Shown piece by piece: positions 11,675 to 23,674 of a stretch of DNA of 64,000 nucleotides. Below the pieces are notes generated by a model. That model was not told the origin of the DNA. It saw nothing but the letters and a program-made list of their open reading frames with translations, and did not search any database. The first letter of the stretch is position 1. Every line of letters begins with the position of its first letter. The stretch comes from Cephalotus follicularis (taxonomy: Eukaryota; Streptophyta; Magnoliopsida; Oxalidales; Cephalotaceae), in the NCBI GenBank assembly GCA_001972305.1, contig BDDD01000039.1, positions 702,274-766,273 of the forward strand. The letters are read 5' to 3'. Made by a program: the position numbers and the translations under genes.

Positions 11675-11684
11675 GAGGGGTGGA
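11675..11684 (+). other. Gypsy-1 polypurine tract
   Basis: GAGGGGTGGA directly precedes the TG start of the 3' LTR and serves as the plus-strand DNA primer in this family. Confidence 0.8.
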
Positions 11685-14312
11685 TGTAATGCCCAGGAAT
11701 TTCATGCATTGTAATAATTTAATTTCCAATGTAACCTTATCATGGAATTAATGAGAGTAATTACATTCCCGACTTTGATGATATTTTCCAAACTCTAATG
11801 ATGTTGATTTTGGAGTAGGAATGTTAACGAAATGTTAAAAGGGTGCATTTTAAGTCAAACGGCACAGTTTTGGGTTGAAAGCGTTGATGCCTTTTGGAAA
11901 GCGTTGGACCCTACGCAGTAATGATGCATACATGAACCATGCACATGCACGTCGATGCCTGTTAATGACATCTACGCTCTTTAGGCAAAACGCTATAATC
12001 TTCGGCGCCTGCATGAAAACATCGACGCTTTACATCGTGGTTCTGATATGCACAAAATGCAGATAGAAGTGTCGCATGGTGTCATGTTTGTGCCACTCCT
12101 CAGGCGTCTTGGCCGGCACTTTGGGGACGTGTTATGCATGCAATGTGATGTCTGACTTGCCAGGACTGAAAAAGGAATTGAAGGGAAGGGACATGTGATC
12201 ATGCATGAACTGGGAGAAGGAAGAATTGGACACCTGTCGCATCAGGTGTGCAAGAGAGAGAGAAATGAACTGTTAGGTGCATGCAAGTGAAACAAAATGG
12301 GAAATGGAATAAAGTGGGCTCTCTCACCTCACTCTCATCTGTTACTGAAAGCCAGAGAGTTTAGAGACACTGTGAGTGACAAAGGAGAGCAGAAAAATTA
12401 GAGAGAGGAAGCCCAACCACCATTGTTGAGCAAAGGAAGCTTGGAGCTTGGACAACGACTGTTGGGATGAACCAGGGAACCTTCAGGCCAAACCTGGGAC
12501 TCAAAGTGACTGATTGGATACTAAAAGAGGTGGACTTTTGGCTTCTAACTTGAAGCCAGAGGTAGGGGAAGCCATACTTGTATTTTGTGTTCAATATTTG
12601 GTGTTTGATTAGTGATGTTTATGCATGGATTGCATGGCCTGTTGAACTGTTTTTTGTCACTGAATTTATGCCATTTTGTACTGGATGTGTAATATGATGT
12701 CGCATGTCGGTTTTCTGGGCTTAATATGTATTTGTTTACCTATTGTGGGGTTGGAAATGTTACTGTTTTGTCATGTTGCGAGGAAGAAGACGACTGAGGC
12801 TTGAAAACGTCGATGCCTTTGGAAAGTGTCGACGCTTTGTACTGTGAACTGCATTTTATTTACTGAATGCGTTTTTAAATGTCGATACTTATGGGAAAAG
12901 ACATCGACGCCTAAGGTACAGAAAGCACTGACACCAAGGTTCGAGCGTCGACGCTTAGAGGACATAAGCGTCGACGCCCAAGTGAAAGATGTCGACGCTT
13001 TAGAGTCTTGTTTGGACAGTTTTATGAATTTAATGCCCGATGATCCCAATTTCGTTTAGGATGCATTTGAGCATTTGTATGCATTGCATATGTACTGTTT
13101 ACTACCCGTTTAATAACCGTTTATAAACTGTTATTATTCTAAGTTTTTATATTAATTTAGAAATGCATATATGAGTTTGAAAACCACTATGTTTGAGTAC
13201 GAAAGTATTAAATGGATATTGATATATTTCGACCATGCGGGGAAAGCAATTTCCACTACTGAAACTATTTAAAGTATTTTCTATCTATTGGAAATACATA
13301 TTTCAAATGTTTATGACTTCGAAAATACTTTGAAATAAATTGCATGCTATTGATCTAACGATCGTTATTGTACTGTTACTGCACTGTTTACTGTGACAAT
13401 TAACTGTTCATGCTCTGTGAATTTACTGTGTCTGTGCTTGAGACGTACTAGTTGCGTGGTGGGGACTGCCAGCATTGACTAGTGGCAAGGTTGACCTAGG
13501 GGCCAGGAGTTGGCTGGGTAACTCACTCTACTGTACTATTGACTTGCTTGGTTGTCCAGAGACGGTACCGAAATGAGAGTGCAACGTGGGGCCAGGAGTT
13601 GGTGGCGTTGTACATATTGACTGCCTGCTTGTGGTCCCTTTTTGAACATACTGTACTGTTTACTGGTCCTATTCGGACACTACCGTGCCTGTTGATGTAG
13701 CCCTGGCCGGGTTACTATTGTACTGTTATTGCATACATATATTTCCATATATATGTCCCTACTGTTATTTTACTGTACTGTTAAATTATATATTTTTTCA
13801 TATATATATATATAAACTAGTATTTTTACTGAACTGCATCATCTACGCATACATTTCATGACATGCATGTAATGTTGATCTCAAATTGCTCTTATGACTT
13901 AGTCGAGTGAGGACAAAGGCTAACCCCCTACTTTACAGATTGATGCAGTGGACCGGCTTTGGGAATCAACATGGATGAAGTACAAGTTTTAATAATGTTT
14001 TTTTTTACTTGCGGTTATGTCCCTTTGGGTGTTGTGTACCGTATTTTCTGGTTTACTTGACTTATGATGTTACTTGATAATCTATTTTGGATCACGCTTC
14101 GTTTTGTCAGCTTTTAACTATGATGACATGTATTTAGTAACGTGTAGTATGCGATGCACGTTACGTGCCTTTCAGCTTATGAGTTTTAATGTTTCCGCAA
14201 CTGTTATCATGTTTGAAAAGTTTAATTTTTTTGTTATGGTTTTTGCATAAGTTGAATCTTAAATGTTAATTGCCGCCACTTTTATGTTGTTTACTGAAAA
14301 CGGGGTGTGACA
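11685..14312 (+). mobile_element. Gypsy-1 3' LTR
   Basis: The 2628-bp LTR begins TGTAATGCCC after a polypurine tract and ends GGGGTGTGACA. It carries GCGTCGACGC-type motifs in two groups (about 11880-12030 and 12800-13000), with perfect copies at 12945 and 12968. It has an AT-rich block near 13735-13835. It is the uninterrupted reference for the 5' LTR that Copia-2 cut. Confidence 0.92.
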
Positions 14313-14319
14313 GGAAGTA

Positions 14320-14374
14320 ACCGGGTTGCTAAACACAGAGTGGAAGTGACCGGGTGCTAAACACAGAGTGGAAA
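14320..14374 (+). repeat. Twofold repeat of about 28 bp in LTR C
   Basis: Two near-identical copies of ACCGGGTGCTAAACACAGAGTGG follow one another. They resemble the short mid-LTR repeats of the other chromovirus LTRs here. Confidence 0.7.
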
Positions 14375-14386
14375 CTTCCCCGTATA

Positions 14387-14556
14387 GAGTGTTGTCCTAT
14401 GTGACATGATTGACTGACTGGATTGTTGTCCTATGTGACATGATTGATTGACTGGAGTGTTATCCTATGTGGCTGGATTGATTGACTGGAGTGTTGTCCT
14501 ATGTGACATAATTGATTGACTGGAGTGTTGTCCTATGTGACATGATTTATTGATAG
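14387..14556 (+). repeat. 34-bp tandem repeat, about five units
   Basis: Units start at 14387, 14421, 14455, 14489 and 14523, each beginning GAGTGTTGTCCTATGTGACA or a close variant. The fifth is the most diverged. The array lies in the middle of LTR C. Confidence 0.85.
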
Positions 14557-15077
14557 ATTGCTTGTCCTTGAGACATGATGGATGGATTGATGGTTATAGC
14601 CACTTGGCATGGTTGCTTACCTATTGACTATATATATATAGTGATATATTATGTGTTACATCACGAATGCATTCATCACATGGAATTTATTATAGTTGAC
14701 CCCAACTGCATTTATATTTTCTCTACTTAGCTAGTGGACAAAGGCTAACTCCTACAATTTCATATTGACAGAGGCAATCAGACAAGGGCTGCTGAAGCTA
14801 TACTTGGAGGGTTCTCCGTTTAAGGTTGTTATGAAAATGTTAAATTGTATTGTAATAATTATGCTCCGTTGTGTTGTTTTTACATTCCCGATATGTAAAA
14901 TATAACATGTATTGTAATGAGTTAAGCATGTAGTATGGGTTGCTTGCGAATGATTTTGAATAATTCAGTATATCGAATGCTTCCGTAAGAGTTTTAAATT
15001 TTGTTTGATTATTGTTAAATATTGAATTATTAACTGATAACCATATATATGTTGTTAATGGAAAACTGGGTGTGACA

Positions 15078-15439
15078 TAGTTGCTTTCCTTGATTGACAT
15101 TATTCTTTCACTGGTTGATTCCCATTGTTCAACTTGAGCTCTCTTAGACATGAACCACGAGCAACAAGACAACCTATCTCAAGCTCTCGTGTTATGACTA
15201 GAAAGGTCTAACAATAAAGCTTACCAATATTCTCATTCTCACTGCAGGATCACATCGTGATATTAGTCCTCAAGATATATTCTTTGGACATTATAACATA
15301 CATGATATATATCTACATATATTGATGTGAACATAAAACCCTTATTAATAACAGAACATTTATCGAACTAGATTGTTTATATTACAAACACAATGTTAAT
15401 TATTATATGCAATGGGGCTTACAGTACTCATTCCTGACA
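15078..15439 (-). mobile_element. Copia-1 3' LTR fragment
   Basis: On the minus strand this begins TGTCAGGAATGAGTACTG at 15439 and is cut at 15078 by LTR C. It has the general layout of the solo LTR at 21921-23577 (TGTTAGGAATAAGTCCCG start, then an AATAAA-containing stretch), so the two are probably related Copia families. Confidence 0.65.
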
Positions 15440-17790
15440 TAGTAGACATTGCTTCACTAAATGTTTGTGGATTGTCTTCTACATTTAGTAGAATGGGTAT
15501 ATTATTTTAATACTTTAGTTCTATCTTCACATACTAGGAAGACCACATAATCCATGGAAATAAATTATGCACCCAAGTACTTTTCTTTCCTTGGTCTTTG
15601 ACTCCTTGGTTCAGTGGAGCCACTATCTTTTTCCTTTCTTTTTTGATGTGTTAGGAGTAATTGCACTTTGTTTTTCTTTATCAGGTTCATGCACATTAGA
15701 ATCAACGAGGAATTTATTCTCAATAAATTCAACATGTACATATTCAATTATTACATTTGATTCTATGTCAAAAAGTCTATATGCTTTTGAGTTTTGTCCA
15801 TAATCCACATATACACTTTTAATTTCCCTAGGTCCCAACTTCGATCTTTGTTTATCTAGAACATTATGAAACGCAATGCGCCCCCACACATCGAACAACT
15901 CAAATTAGGCTTCCTGCCATTGCATTGTTCATAAGGTGCAATGTGAGTTTTCTTAGAAGGAATTCTATTATGAATATAGCATGATGTATAAAAGGCCTTA
16001 TTCCACCAATTAAGAGGAAGCTTTACATTAAAAATCATGGCATTTATCATATCCACAAAGTTTTATTTTTCGTTCGGCCACACCATTCTGTTGTGGTGTA
16101 TAGGGGGAGAATTTCTGATGTATACGTGTTCTTCACAAAATTGTCAGATTTCATCCGGAAAGTGCTCTCCTCCCTTATCATTTCTCTATATTTTAATTTT
16201 CTTTCCTTTTGATTTTTCACTTCGCATTTGTATTCCGTAAATTTGTCAAAAGCCTCATCTTTAGGGCTTAACAAATAAACATATGTATAACGAGAATAAT
16301 CATCAATAAATATTATGAAATATATCCTTCCTCCTCTTGTTAATACACCGGTTAACTAACTGATATCATAATGTACAAGCTCTAATAATTCTGTGTTTTG
16401 TTTAGTTTTAGGGAATGGCTTCCTTTTCATTTTGTTTTGAATGCATTTGTCACATTTATCCCTATGATCACACTAATATGAATTAATGTCACCAAGCGTT
16501 GACATATATTTCAATGGTCTAAAATTTAAATGAGCTAATCTAGCATGCCATAAAATAGAAGTACACTAAATAACATAAGCCAACAGATAGTTTATTTCAT
16601 GAATACTTAGTTTGAACATACCATCACATGTGTGTCCTTTCCAAGAAACACTCCATTCTTGGATACAGTTATTCATCACACTCAAATGCAATTTTAAAGC
16701 CAATATTATATAACAAACTAGAAAATGCAATATTTTTCGTAATTTGGGGTACATGGAAAAGTCATTAAACAAGGTAAGCTTCGACCCCGAAGTGTATTGG
16801 AGTTCTACTGAACCCCTTCCCAAGACCTTGGAAGAATTATGATTGCCATCAGAACATACTCTTTTTCAGTCAATTCTTCATAAGTTTTGAATTGTGCTTT
16901 GGTGATGCATACATGGATGGTTGCACCAGAGTCAATACACCAATCAACATATTTGTTTTTAGCACCCATGTTCAATTCCATGATCATGCCAATATGCATT
17001 TTGAACACCATAGCAGCAACTTCTTTCACTTCATTTTCAACCATATTTTCTTTGTTTGCATTACAAGAACTAGAAGCATCCCCCTCTGCAACATTAATGT
17101 ATATGTACTCCCGTAAAGAGTGCCCTTTGTTTCCATTGTGAAAGCAAGACCTATTCTTTTTCATATTACTCTAAGATATTCTTAAAATAATTCCCTTTAT
17201 TATGGAATTTTAGATTGTGAGTCTGTCAAGTATTAGTTACCGAATCAGATGCATTCACACTCACATATTTCGCGTTTGTTTTAGAATTCAATAGTGCATC
17301 GTATGCACAAGAATCGGCCTCCATTTGCAAATGATTCGGATGCCTCTCAATAGTAAAACTATTAGGAGAAAGTAATATTTCTTCCTGTAATCATACCGAG
17401 TAGGAGGAACTTTTGACAGAATAACCCTCGTTAGACGGGAATAAAGAACCTTATATTTTTAGTTCATTTAATTTTGTTACTAGAATTTGTAAATCATGAA
17501 TTTGATCAATCAATAGCAGATTATCATACATTTTAAACAAGTATTCTAATGCCAAGAATTTGTCAATACCTTTCTTCTCGTTTTTGTATTGTGTCTCTGG
17601 TGTATCCCATATCTCCTTAGATGATTTCATGTACAAATAAGGATCATAAAGACGATGATTGAGTGTGTTGATATTGAGTCCACTGCACACTAATTCATCT
17701 TCTTTGAGTATCACCCTTTGTTACTTGATTACATCTTTGTAACTCTCATCTGTTAGAGGTGGGAAATCAGGATCCATAACATAGTAAATA
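15440..17790 (-). pseudogene. Copia-1 gag and partial pol, broken
   Basis: Reading right to left, the minus strand shows a UBN2-type Copia gag block (17451-17714), a zinc knuckle (CFHNGNKGH, about 17140), an aspartic protease site (CIDSGAT, about 16930), a GAG-pre-integrase block (about 16400-16500) and integrase pieces (15860-16274, with NRIPSKK and NGRKP). A post-integrase stretch (AYRLFDIESN) follows. Reverse transcriptase and RNase H are not found between here and the LTR. Many breaks are present. This is the oldest visible host of the nest. Confidence 0.88.
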
Positions 17791-18634
17791 TGTGACACCC
17801 CGAACCCTTATGGGGTCCCGAGAAATCACTAATGTCCGATCAATCACTTAATCCATGAGTTCGGTGTTATTTAAAGCCTAATCTATACAGCGAAAAACCA
17901 TACAAACTTAAAACTTTAACACATGCGCGTAATCCATTCAATCATTCTCGTACATTAATACAATACATACCACAAGTCCATAATAATCAATACACTTCAA
18001 TACAATCCATATCGTATTTTACAATTCAATACTTGTACATTAAACCATAATTAGCGACACTCATGCATTCAGACTCCATGCATCTATACTATCAGTCATC
18101 TCCCTGTCCATGGCCACTGCCACTAGCCCCAAATCTATTTGTGCCTAAACACATATAAAGATGTCCCATCCCGAAGGATTGATTTGCCCAAAAGCCTCAC
18201 CGAAACTCAACCCCTATGCTGATGATATGAGCAGAGATCGCATATATCGATGCATATCGTGGCAATATGCATATACAATTCCTGTCAACGAATCAATATA
18301 TATAGTCATCCCATACTAGCATATATATTGACTGTTAACCTAATCATACACTCTTATCCATCCATATATCAAATAATCGGGCAGTTAACTAGTTTATACA
18401 CTGTCCTATACCAACATTTATAAGCAGCGAACCAATAATCAATATTCGTAAGTTTAAACCCCCTAAATATGTGCCACAAATCTCAAGGTTTAGAACATTC
18501 AGTTGCCCACCATAGATGGTAAGTCCAACTAGAACTAATCGCCTATAAGTAACCCATAGGTACTCAATTAGTTGTGGGTTCACTCAATTAATCATATCAA
18601 ACAATCAATCATTTTCAGTAGCTCACGTAAGTCT

Positions 18635-18950
18635 CAAGTCCCCCAAAGGTGGCACACAGTTGTAGGATGAGAACGCTAACCCCCCGAAGTTGGCATGCAA
18701 CTATAGATTTAGTAACGTAACTTCACTATACACATATGTATAAACCCTCCCGAAGGTGGCACGAAGCTCTAGGATTATAAAAGTCTAAATCTCCCCCGAA
18801 GGTGGCACACAGCTTAATGATCAAACAACAATCGTATATGATTCCATTGATAGTAGCTAACGTGGGTCTCAAGTCCCAAAGGTGGCACACAGCTCTAGGA
18901 TAAGGAAATCTACCTACCGAAGGTGGCAGACAACTCTAGGTTAGTCATGA
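18635..18950 (-). repeat. Mid-LTR GGTGGCACACAGCTCTAG repeats in B
   Basis: About six imperfect copies of a core reading CCGAAGGTGGCACACAGCTC on the plus strand lie at irregular intervals of about 40-90 bp. The partner LTR shows the same at about 26120-26350. Confidence 0.8.
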
Positions 18951-19886
18951 AGCTTGACTACATGTTGCTATAGATACTCCCATTACCCATGCCATATCAT
19001 CTTTAAAACCTGGGAAGAAACTCGGTTATCACTTTAAACTGGCCTTGGAAAGGTCCTGGAAGAAAACCATTTAGATAAATAGCTTTGAAAATATTGGTGA
19101 AAAAACTGCAGGTCTAAGAGGCGACACCCTAAGCTTAGCGACGACGCTTTGTGCCAAGCGTCGTCAGCCAAGCCCAAGCATCAATGATTTGAGCGGATAG
19201 TAGTTTTTATACATTTGAAGAAGGCCTGAACGACGGTGCATAAGGACTAAGTGGGGAAAGTGCTACCAACAATGGCAAAGCGCTAACTGTTTAAACACGA
19301 TTTCAATTTTGAAACAAGGGCAAAGCGGCGATGGTTATGAGGAAAGCATCAGCACTTTTCCTTGCAGAACTTTGGGTTCTTGTCCCAAATCTTTGCAAAA
19401 AAAATTCTTTCTTCAAATCCTTTCTATTTTTAGTTCAATACCAGTCCTATTAATCATTTCTATGCCACAAAAACCAATTTTAGCCCTCCAAGTGCATTCA
19501 ATCAATTTCTAGGTCATAAACACCCAATAACCCTAAAACTCTAACATTCAATTTCAATCCATTCCCATTCATTTCAATCCATGCAATCAATTTATATATG
19601 TGCCTATATGTGTAAATCATAGCATACTTAGGTAGAGAATGTTTTTACCAAAGATATGAATATTCTTCGTGATCCTAGGTTGAGAAATCGAAGAAACAAC
19701 TCAAGTTCTTGGTCAACAGAGCTCCAATCTTGTGCCAATCAAGTCTATGATCAATCATATACCCTTCCCCTTCAGTTTCCCATGCTAATCAGTCCATTTG
19801 GATGAGTTTTGAGAGAGTTTAGTGTAGAGAGAAACGGGAGAGACAGAAGAAAGAGAGAAAATGAATTACAAAATGTGTTTAGGGAT

Positions 19887-19896
19887 CTATTTATAG
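19887..19896 (-). promoter_or_regulatory. Putative TATA box of B LTR
   Basis: CTATAAATAG on the minus strand, about 190 bp into the LTR. The partner LTR has CTATAAATAC at 27250-27259. Confidence 0.55.
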
Positions 19897-20087
19897 TTTT
19901 CTCATTAACTCTACCCCCATGCACTATCAATATAGTAAATAGACATACAATTAATCCATGTGAGTATTGGAAATACTCCACTCCATCAATATCCATATGA
20001 ACACTCAATTCTATAATATCAGTAATTACCATGCCATGTGATACAATAAATGCTAAAACGGTAAAGGGGATGTTTTGGAGCGTTACA

Positions 20088-21387
20088 TTCTCCCCTCCTT
20101 AGAAGGAATCTATCCTCAGATTCTATGTGCATAACTATATATGTATCTATGACCTTACTTCTTTGTGTTATACCGGTATCTGTAGCATTCCCCATAATCG
20201 TGTTGTACAGCCGAGTCTGACCACTCGCTGAATGTTTGCCTCTTGACTATCCCGCCCCTATAGAATAACTTGGTGCACTAGCAGTCCATGATGTTGGAGT
20301 CTGATACTGTGTTTGTGGCGGCTGATACTAAGGTCGTGCCTGTGATATCGGTTGTAACAGATGTCCTGTTAGAAATGGTGACTGTCCCCTGCCATCTGTC
20401 CTCAATGGGAAGTCCCAAACCATGTGTCCCATCTCTCCACAGCGCATACAACTCCCCAAGTACCGACGATAGTTGTTAGAGGTGTGATTAGCCCTCCGAA
20501 AATGTATGCATGGCACTGGTGCATACTAGTTCCTCGCATCGGAGAACCTTGACTAAGGACCCTGTCTGGGTGCTCTAGACTGGTTCCGCTGACGGGAACA
20601 GCATGACGATCTCCTATCACCCGTAAACTGTGTCTATCCTCCACTCCCTCCAGCACTAGCATGGAAGTCTCCCTAGAAGAACCCCTCTATAAACCCCACC
20701 GATGATCCACTTGGCAAGCCACTACTATCTGTATTCGCTGACTTCCCACTAGGAGAACCATTCTGATCACTATGCCATAAGTACGGTGCTGGTCAAGTAC
20801 CTGTCTGAATGCTCGGAATCTTGAACTCCTCTGATATGTCCTCAAACTGTCTAGCCCTAGCTACAACATAAGCCATAACCCTCAGATCCTATGCAATCAA
20901 CTGACTCTAGAGATCAATCCTCAAACCTTATAGAAACTTCTTTGCCTTTCTTGCCTCACCTTGCGCCAGGTATGGAGCAGACCGAGACAACGCATGAACT
21001 CACTCTCATACTATGCAACTTCATGTCCCACTATGTCAGGTTGGCAAACTCACGTTCCATCTTGTCCTTAATGTATTCGGGGTAGAACCGAGAATTGAAC
21101 TCTGTCACAAAAGTCTACCATGCCCTCAGTGTCTCATTAAGCTCCCATGTATCCTGAACTATCATCCACCAATGCTCAGCTTCTCCTTGTGGCATGTAAG
21201 TTTCCAAGGAAGGCTTCTGCTCATCTGTAGCCTCCATAACTGTAATGACCTTCTCTATGCAAATAAGCTACTCCTCAACTTCCACTAGGTCCATAACTAT
21301 AAAGATCTTCTCATGCATGTTCATTTAGTCAATCTATAGCCATCAATAAGACTTAACTAGTAGCCAACTATTCTCTTTGATAACAAC
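20088..21387 (-). pseudogene. Gypsy B internal region: gag remnant only
   Basis: On the minus strand a primer-binding-site-like stretch lies next to the LTR at about 21374-21387. A Retrotrans_gag block follows around 20990-21190 (GEAEHWWMIVQDTWE and FYPEYIKDKME). A zinc-knuckle region lies at 20328-20516 (CMRCGEMGH). A polypurine tract (AAGGAGGGGAGAA) lies at 20088-20100. No protease, RT or integrase is seen. The layout fits a TR-GAG type non-autonomous element, or a family member that lost pol. The gag is broken. Confidence 0.8.
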
Positions 21388-21920
21388 TGTGACACCCCGA
21401 ACCCGTAAGGGGTCCAGATAGATCACTAACTTCCGATCAATCACTTAATTAATTAGTTGGGTACTAGTTAAAGCCTACTCTATACAACATAAAACCATAC
21501 AAACTTAAAACTTTAACACATGTGCGTAATCCATTCAATCATTCTTGTACATTAATATAATACACACCACAAGTCTAGAATAATCAATAGAGTTTGATAC
21601 AGTCCATATCATCTTTTACAATTCCTTAAAAATCAATACTTATACATTAAACCATAACCAGCGACATCCATGCATCCAGGCTCCATGCATCTATACTATC
21701 AATCATCTCCCTGTCCACGACCACTGCCACTAGCCAATCCATCTATGCCTAAACACATATAAAGATGCCTCATCCCCAAGGATAGGTCATCCCAAAGGTC
21801 TCAAAGAAACTCAACCCCTATGCTGATGATATGAGCAGATTTCACATTTATCGATGCATGTCATGCCAATGTGCGTGAAAAATTGCAGTCAACGAATCCA
21901 TATATATATATGTGTGTGTG

Positions 21921-23577
21921 TGTTAGGAATAAGTCCCGCAAGCAATTGCCAATTTATGTAAATTGTAAACTTTTCCTTAATATTCAATAAAGATGTATAT
22001 TCACTATCTGTGGCTATGAGTTCATATTATGTATTAATAATTGAATGTCCTACTATTAAAGCTGGAGGAACCAAGTTCTTGATGAGATCAAGAAGTGAGA
22101 ACTAGAACCTCGATAAGCTTTATTCTTGAATCGTCCTAGTCGTAGGATTAAGTACTCAGGGCATACTTAATCCAATAAAATCAGCACGTAGTATGCCAGC
22201 TCGTTTAGAGAGTGACTGATCTCATAAGTCATCTGGTGGAGACAAGGGCAATACACATTGGTGAATGAGTTCACTGCAATTGACTCGCAAGAACTGCCTG
22301 TATGGAACTTTTACTGTACGTCAAACAGACATTCCTGACAGCAGCAGTGTAACAGTGGTCCTTAGACATGAGTCACCACTGATATCCTGTGCATAGGATG
22401 CTATGGTTTAATATGTCTCCTAACCACGGGAAATTTAATTGGGTATGACAAGTTTGTGGCAGAGATAGGTGAATGTGCTAGATTGAATCCACTGCTCCTA
22501 GTAAAAGGGATAGATGCTCATATTGATTGGTCATTGGCAGAAATCTCTGGCAGGGTAAGAGCATTAATATGCAGGAAGTGTTCAGATATCACTAGTTCAT
22601 AATCGAGGGGCACTTCTAATATGATGGGGCTAATGACGTTATATCATGGTACCTATCAATTAAGATATTAGGGTTTGACTATATCCATGCCCTAGGTTTA
22701 GTTAGAGCATTGACGATGGAAGGATTAAACATGCATGTACCGGCATTTAAAGGTTCAAGGTAAATTCATATTACCTAGGGGTCAGCATGCATTGCTATAT
22801 GTCGATGCTGATCAGTAGAATGCCTGAGATGATTTGATAACCTGTCTCGGAGGAAAAAGAATTAAAAGAGTTTTAGTTCACAATGACAATTAGAACGATT
22901 TTCATGTGATGAAAAATACCCAATTGATGGATTGCAGAATTCGCAATTTAATTCTACAGCCAGTGCAATAATGAACCTAAAGGGTCACACGCAATACAAG
23001 TGTCGATCTCCTATACTGAGTGTGAAGGAAATAAATTAGTGTATCACACTAATTGATTAAATCATGAGATTAATTAATGGAGACAAAATTCGGCCAAATC
23101 TAGTGAAAGTCTTAATGGCTAAAAACGGCTAGATATTTTTTTTTAACTTGGAAATCTTATCTTACTCATGAAAATATCTTACTAGCATAAGTTAAATAAG
23201 GAAGACACTTTGTCTCTTGAAAGTACTACACACTTTGGCTAAAATAGAGAAAGAGAGAAGAAGAGTTCTTCCATCTTAATTTGGCTTGATTTCTTGAGAA
23301 GAAACGAAGGAAATCACTTGGTGTGGATCACCTTTAGAGGCCAACCTACTCTTGGTGGATAGACTTGAATCAAAGGGAACTTGAAGGAAAGAATGGCTCA
23401 ATTTAGTGAGTTCTATTCTTCCTTTAATGTTAGATTTTGTTTCCTATGCATGTTAACAACTTATTGAAGCATCAAAGGTCCTTGGAATGGATTAGTTTTG
23501 TAGAGAAAATTTGTTAAACCTATTCTTGCTTCTAGCCAAAATTTCATGTTTGTGTTCTTTGCAAAACAAATCCAACA
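21921..23577 (+). mobile_element. Solo Copia LTR in B LTR
   Basis: This 1657-bp LTR starts TGTTAGGAATAAGTCCCG and ends AATCCAACA. No internal sequence is attached. Its left flank is a TG/TA microsatellite, and no clear target duplication survives. The boundaries are supported by the uninterrupted sequence near 18310 in the partner LTR. Confidence 0.78.
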
Positions 23578-23674
23578 AGCTGTCCCATACCAACATATAT
23601 ATAGACTGTTAACCCAATCATACACTCCTACCCATCCATCTATCAGATAATCAGATGATTAACTAGATATATAT

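Larger units (their letters stand above)
1324..14312 (+). mobile_element. Gypsy-1, chromovirus (Tekay/Del-like), broken
   Basis: This is a Ty3/Gypsy element with gag, protease, reverse transcriptase, RNase H and integrase in Gypsy order, followed by a chromodomain-like tail. Its 5' LTR is cut by Copia-2, so the first roughly 280 bp of that LTR lie left of the window. The pol region is interrupted by the solo LTR at 4910-8384. Where the two LTRs can be compared over about 280 bp they differ at roughly 8-9% of sites by eye. At the commonly used plant rate of 1.3e-8 per site per year this suggests a few million years. The coding region is broken, with about half a dozen or more breaks. Confidence 0.9.
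14313..15077 (+). mobile_element. Gypsy LTR C, 3' part only
   Basis: This is the downstream part of a separate Gypsy-type LTR, ending in CTGGGTGTGACA at 15077. It contains a conserved pre-end block (GTGGACAAAGGCTAACTCCTA, near 14732) also seen in the Gypsy-1 LTR. Its left part was displaced beyond the window by Gypsy-1. Whether it is a solo LTR or part of a full element cannot be told from here. Confidence 0.75.
17791..20087 (-). mobile_element. Gypsy B 3' LTR
   Basis: The 2297-bp LTR on the minus strand starts TGTAACGCTCC at 20087 and ends GGGGTGTCACA at 17791. It is complete and shows the uninterrupted form of the three sites where insertions lie in its partner (near 18310, 18390 and 20025). 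Confidence 0.88.

Noticed and set aside
18389-18583. Open frames in the B, D and A LTRs (for example 18389-18583, 19309-19512, 23733-24318)
   Set aside because: They lie within LTRs, have no domain, and are not kept open in the partner LTR copies.
21901-21920. Target duplication for the solo Copia LTR
   Set aside because: The left flank is a TG/TA microsatellite and the right flank AGCTG does not match it.
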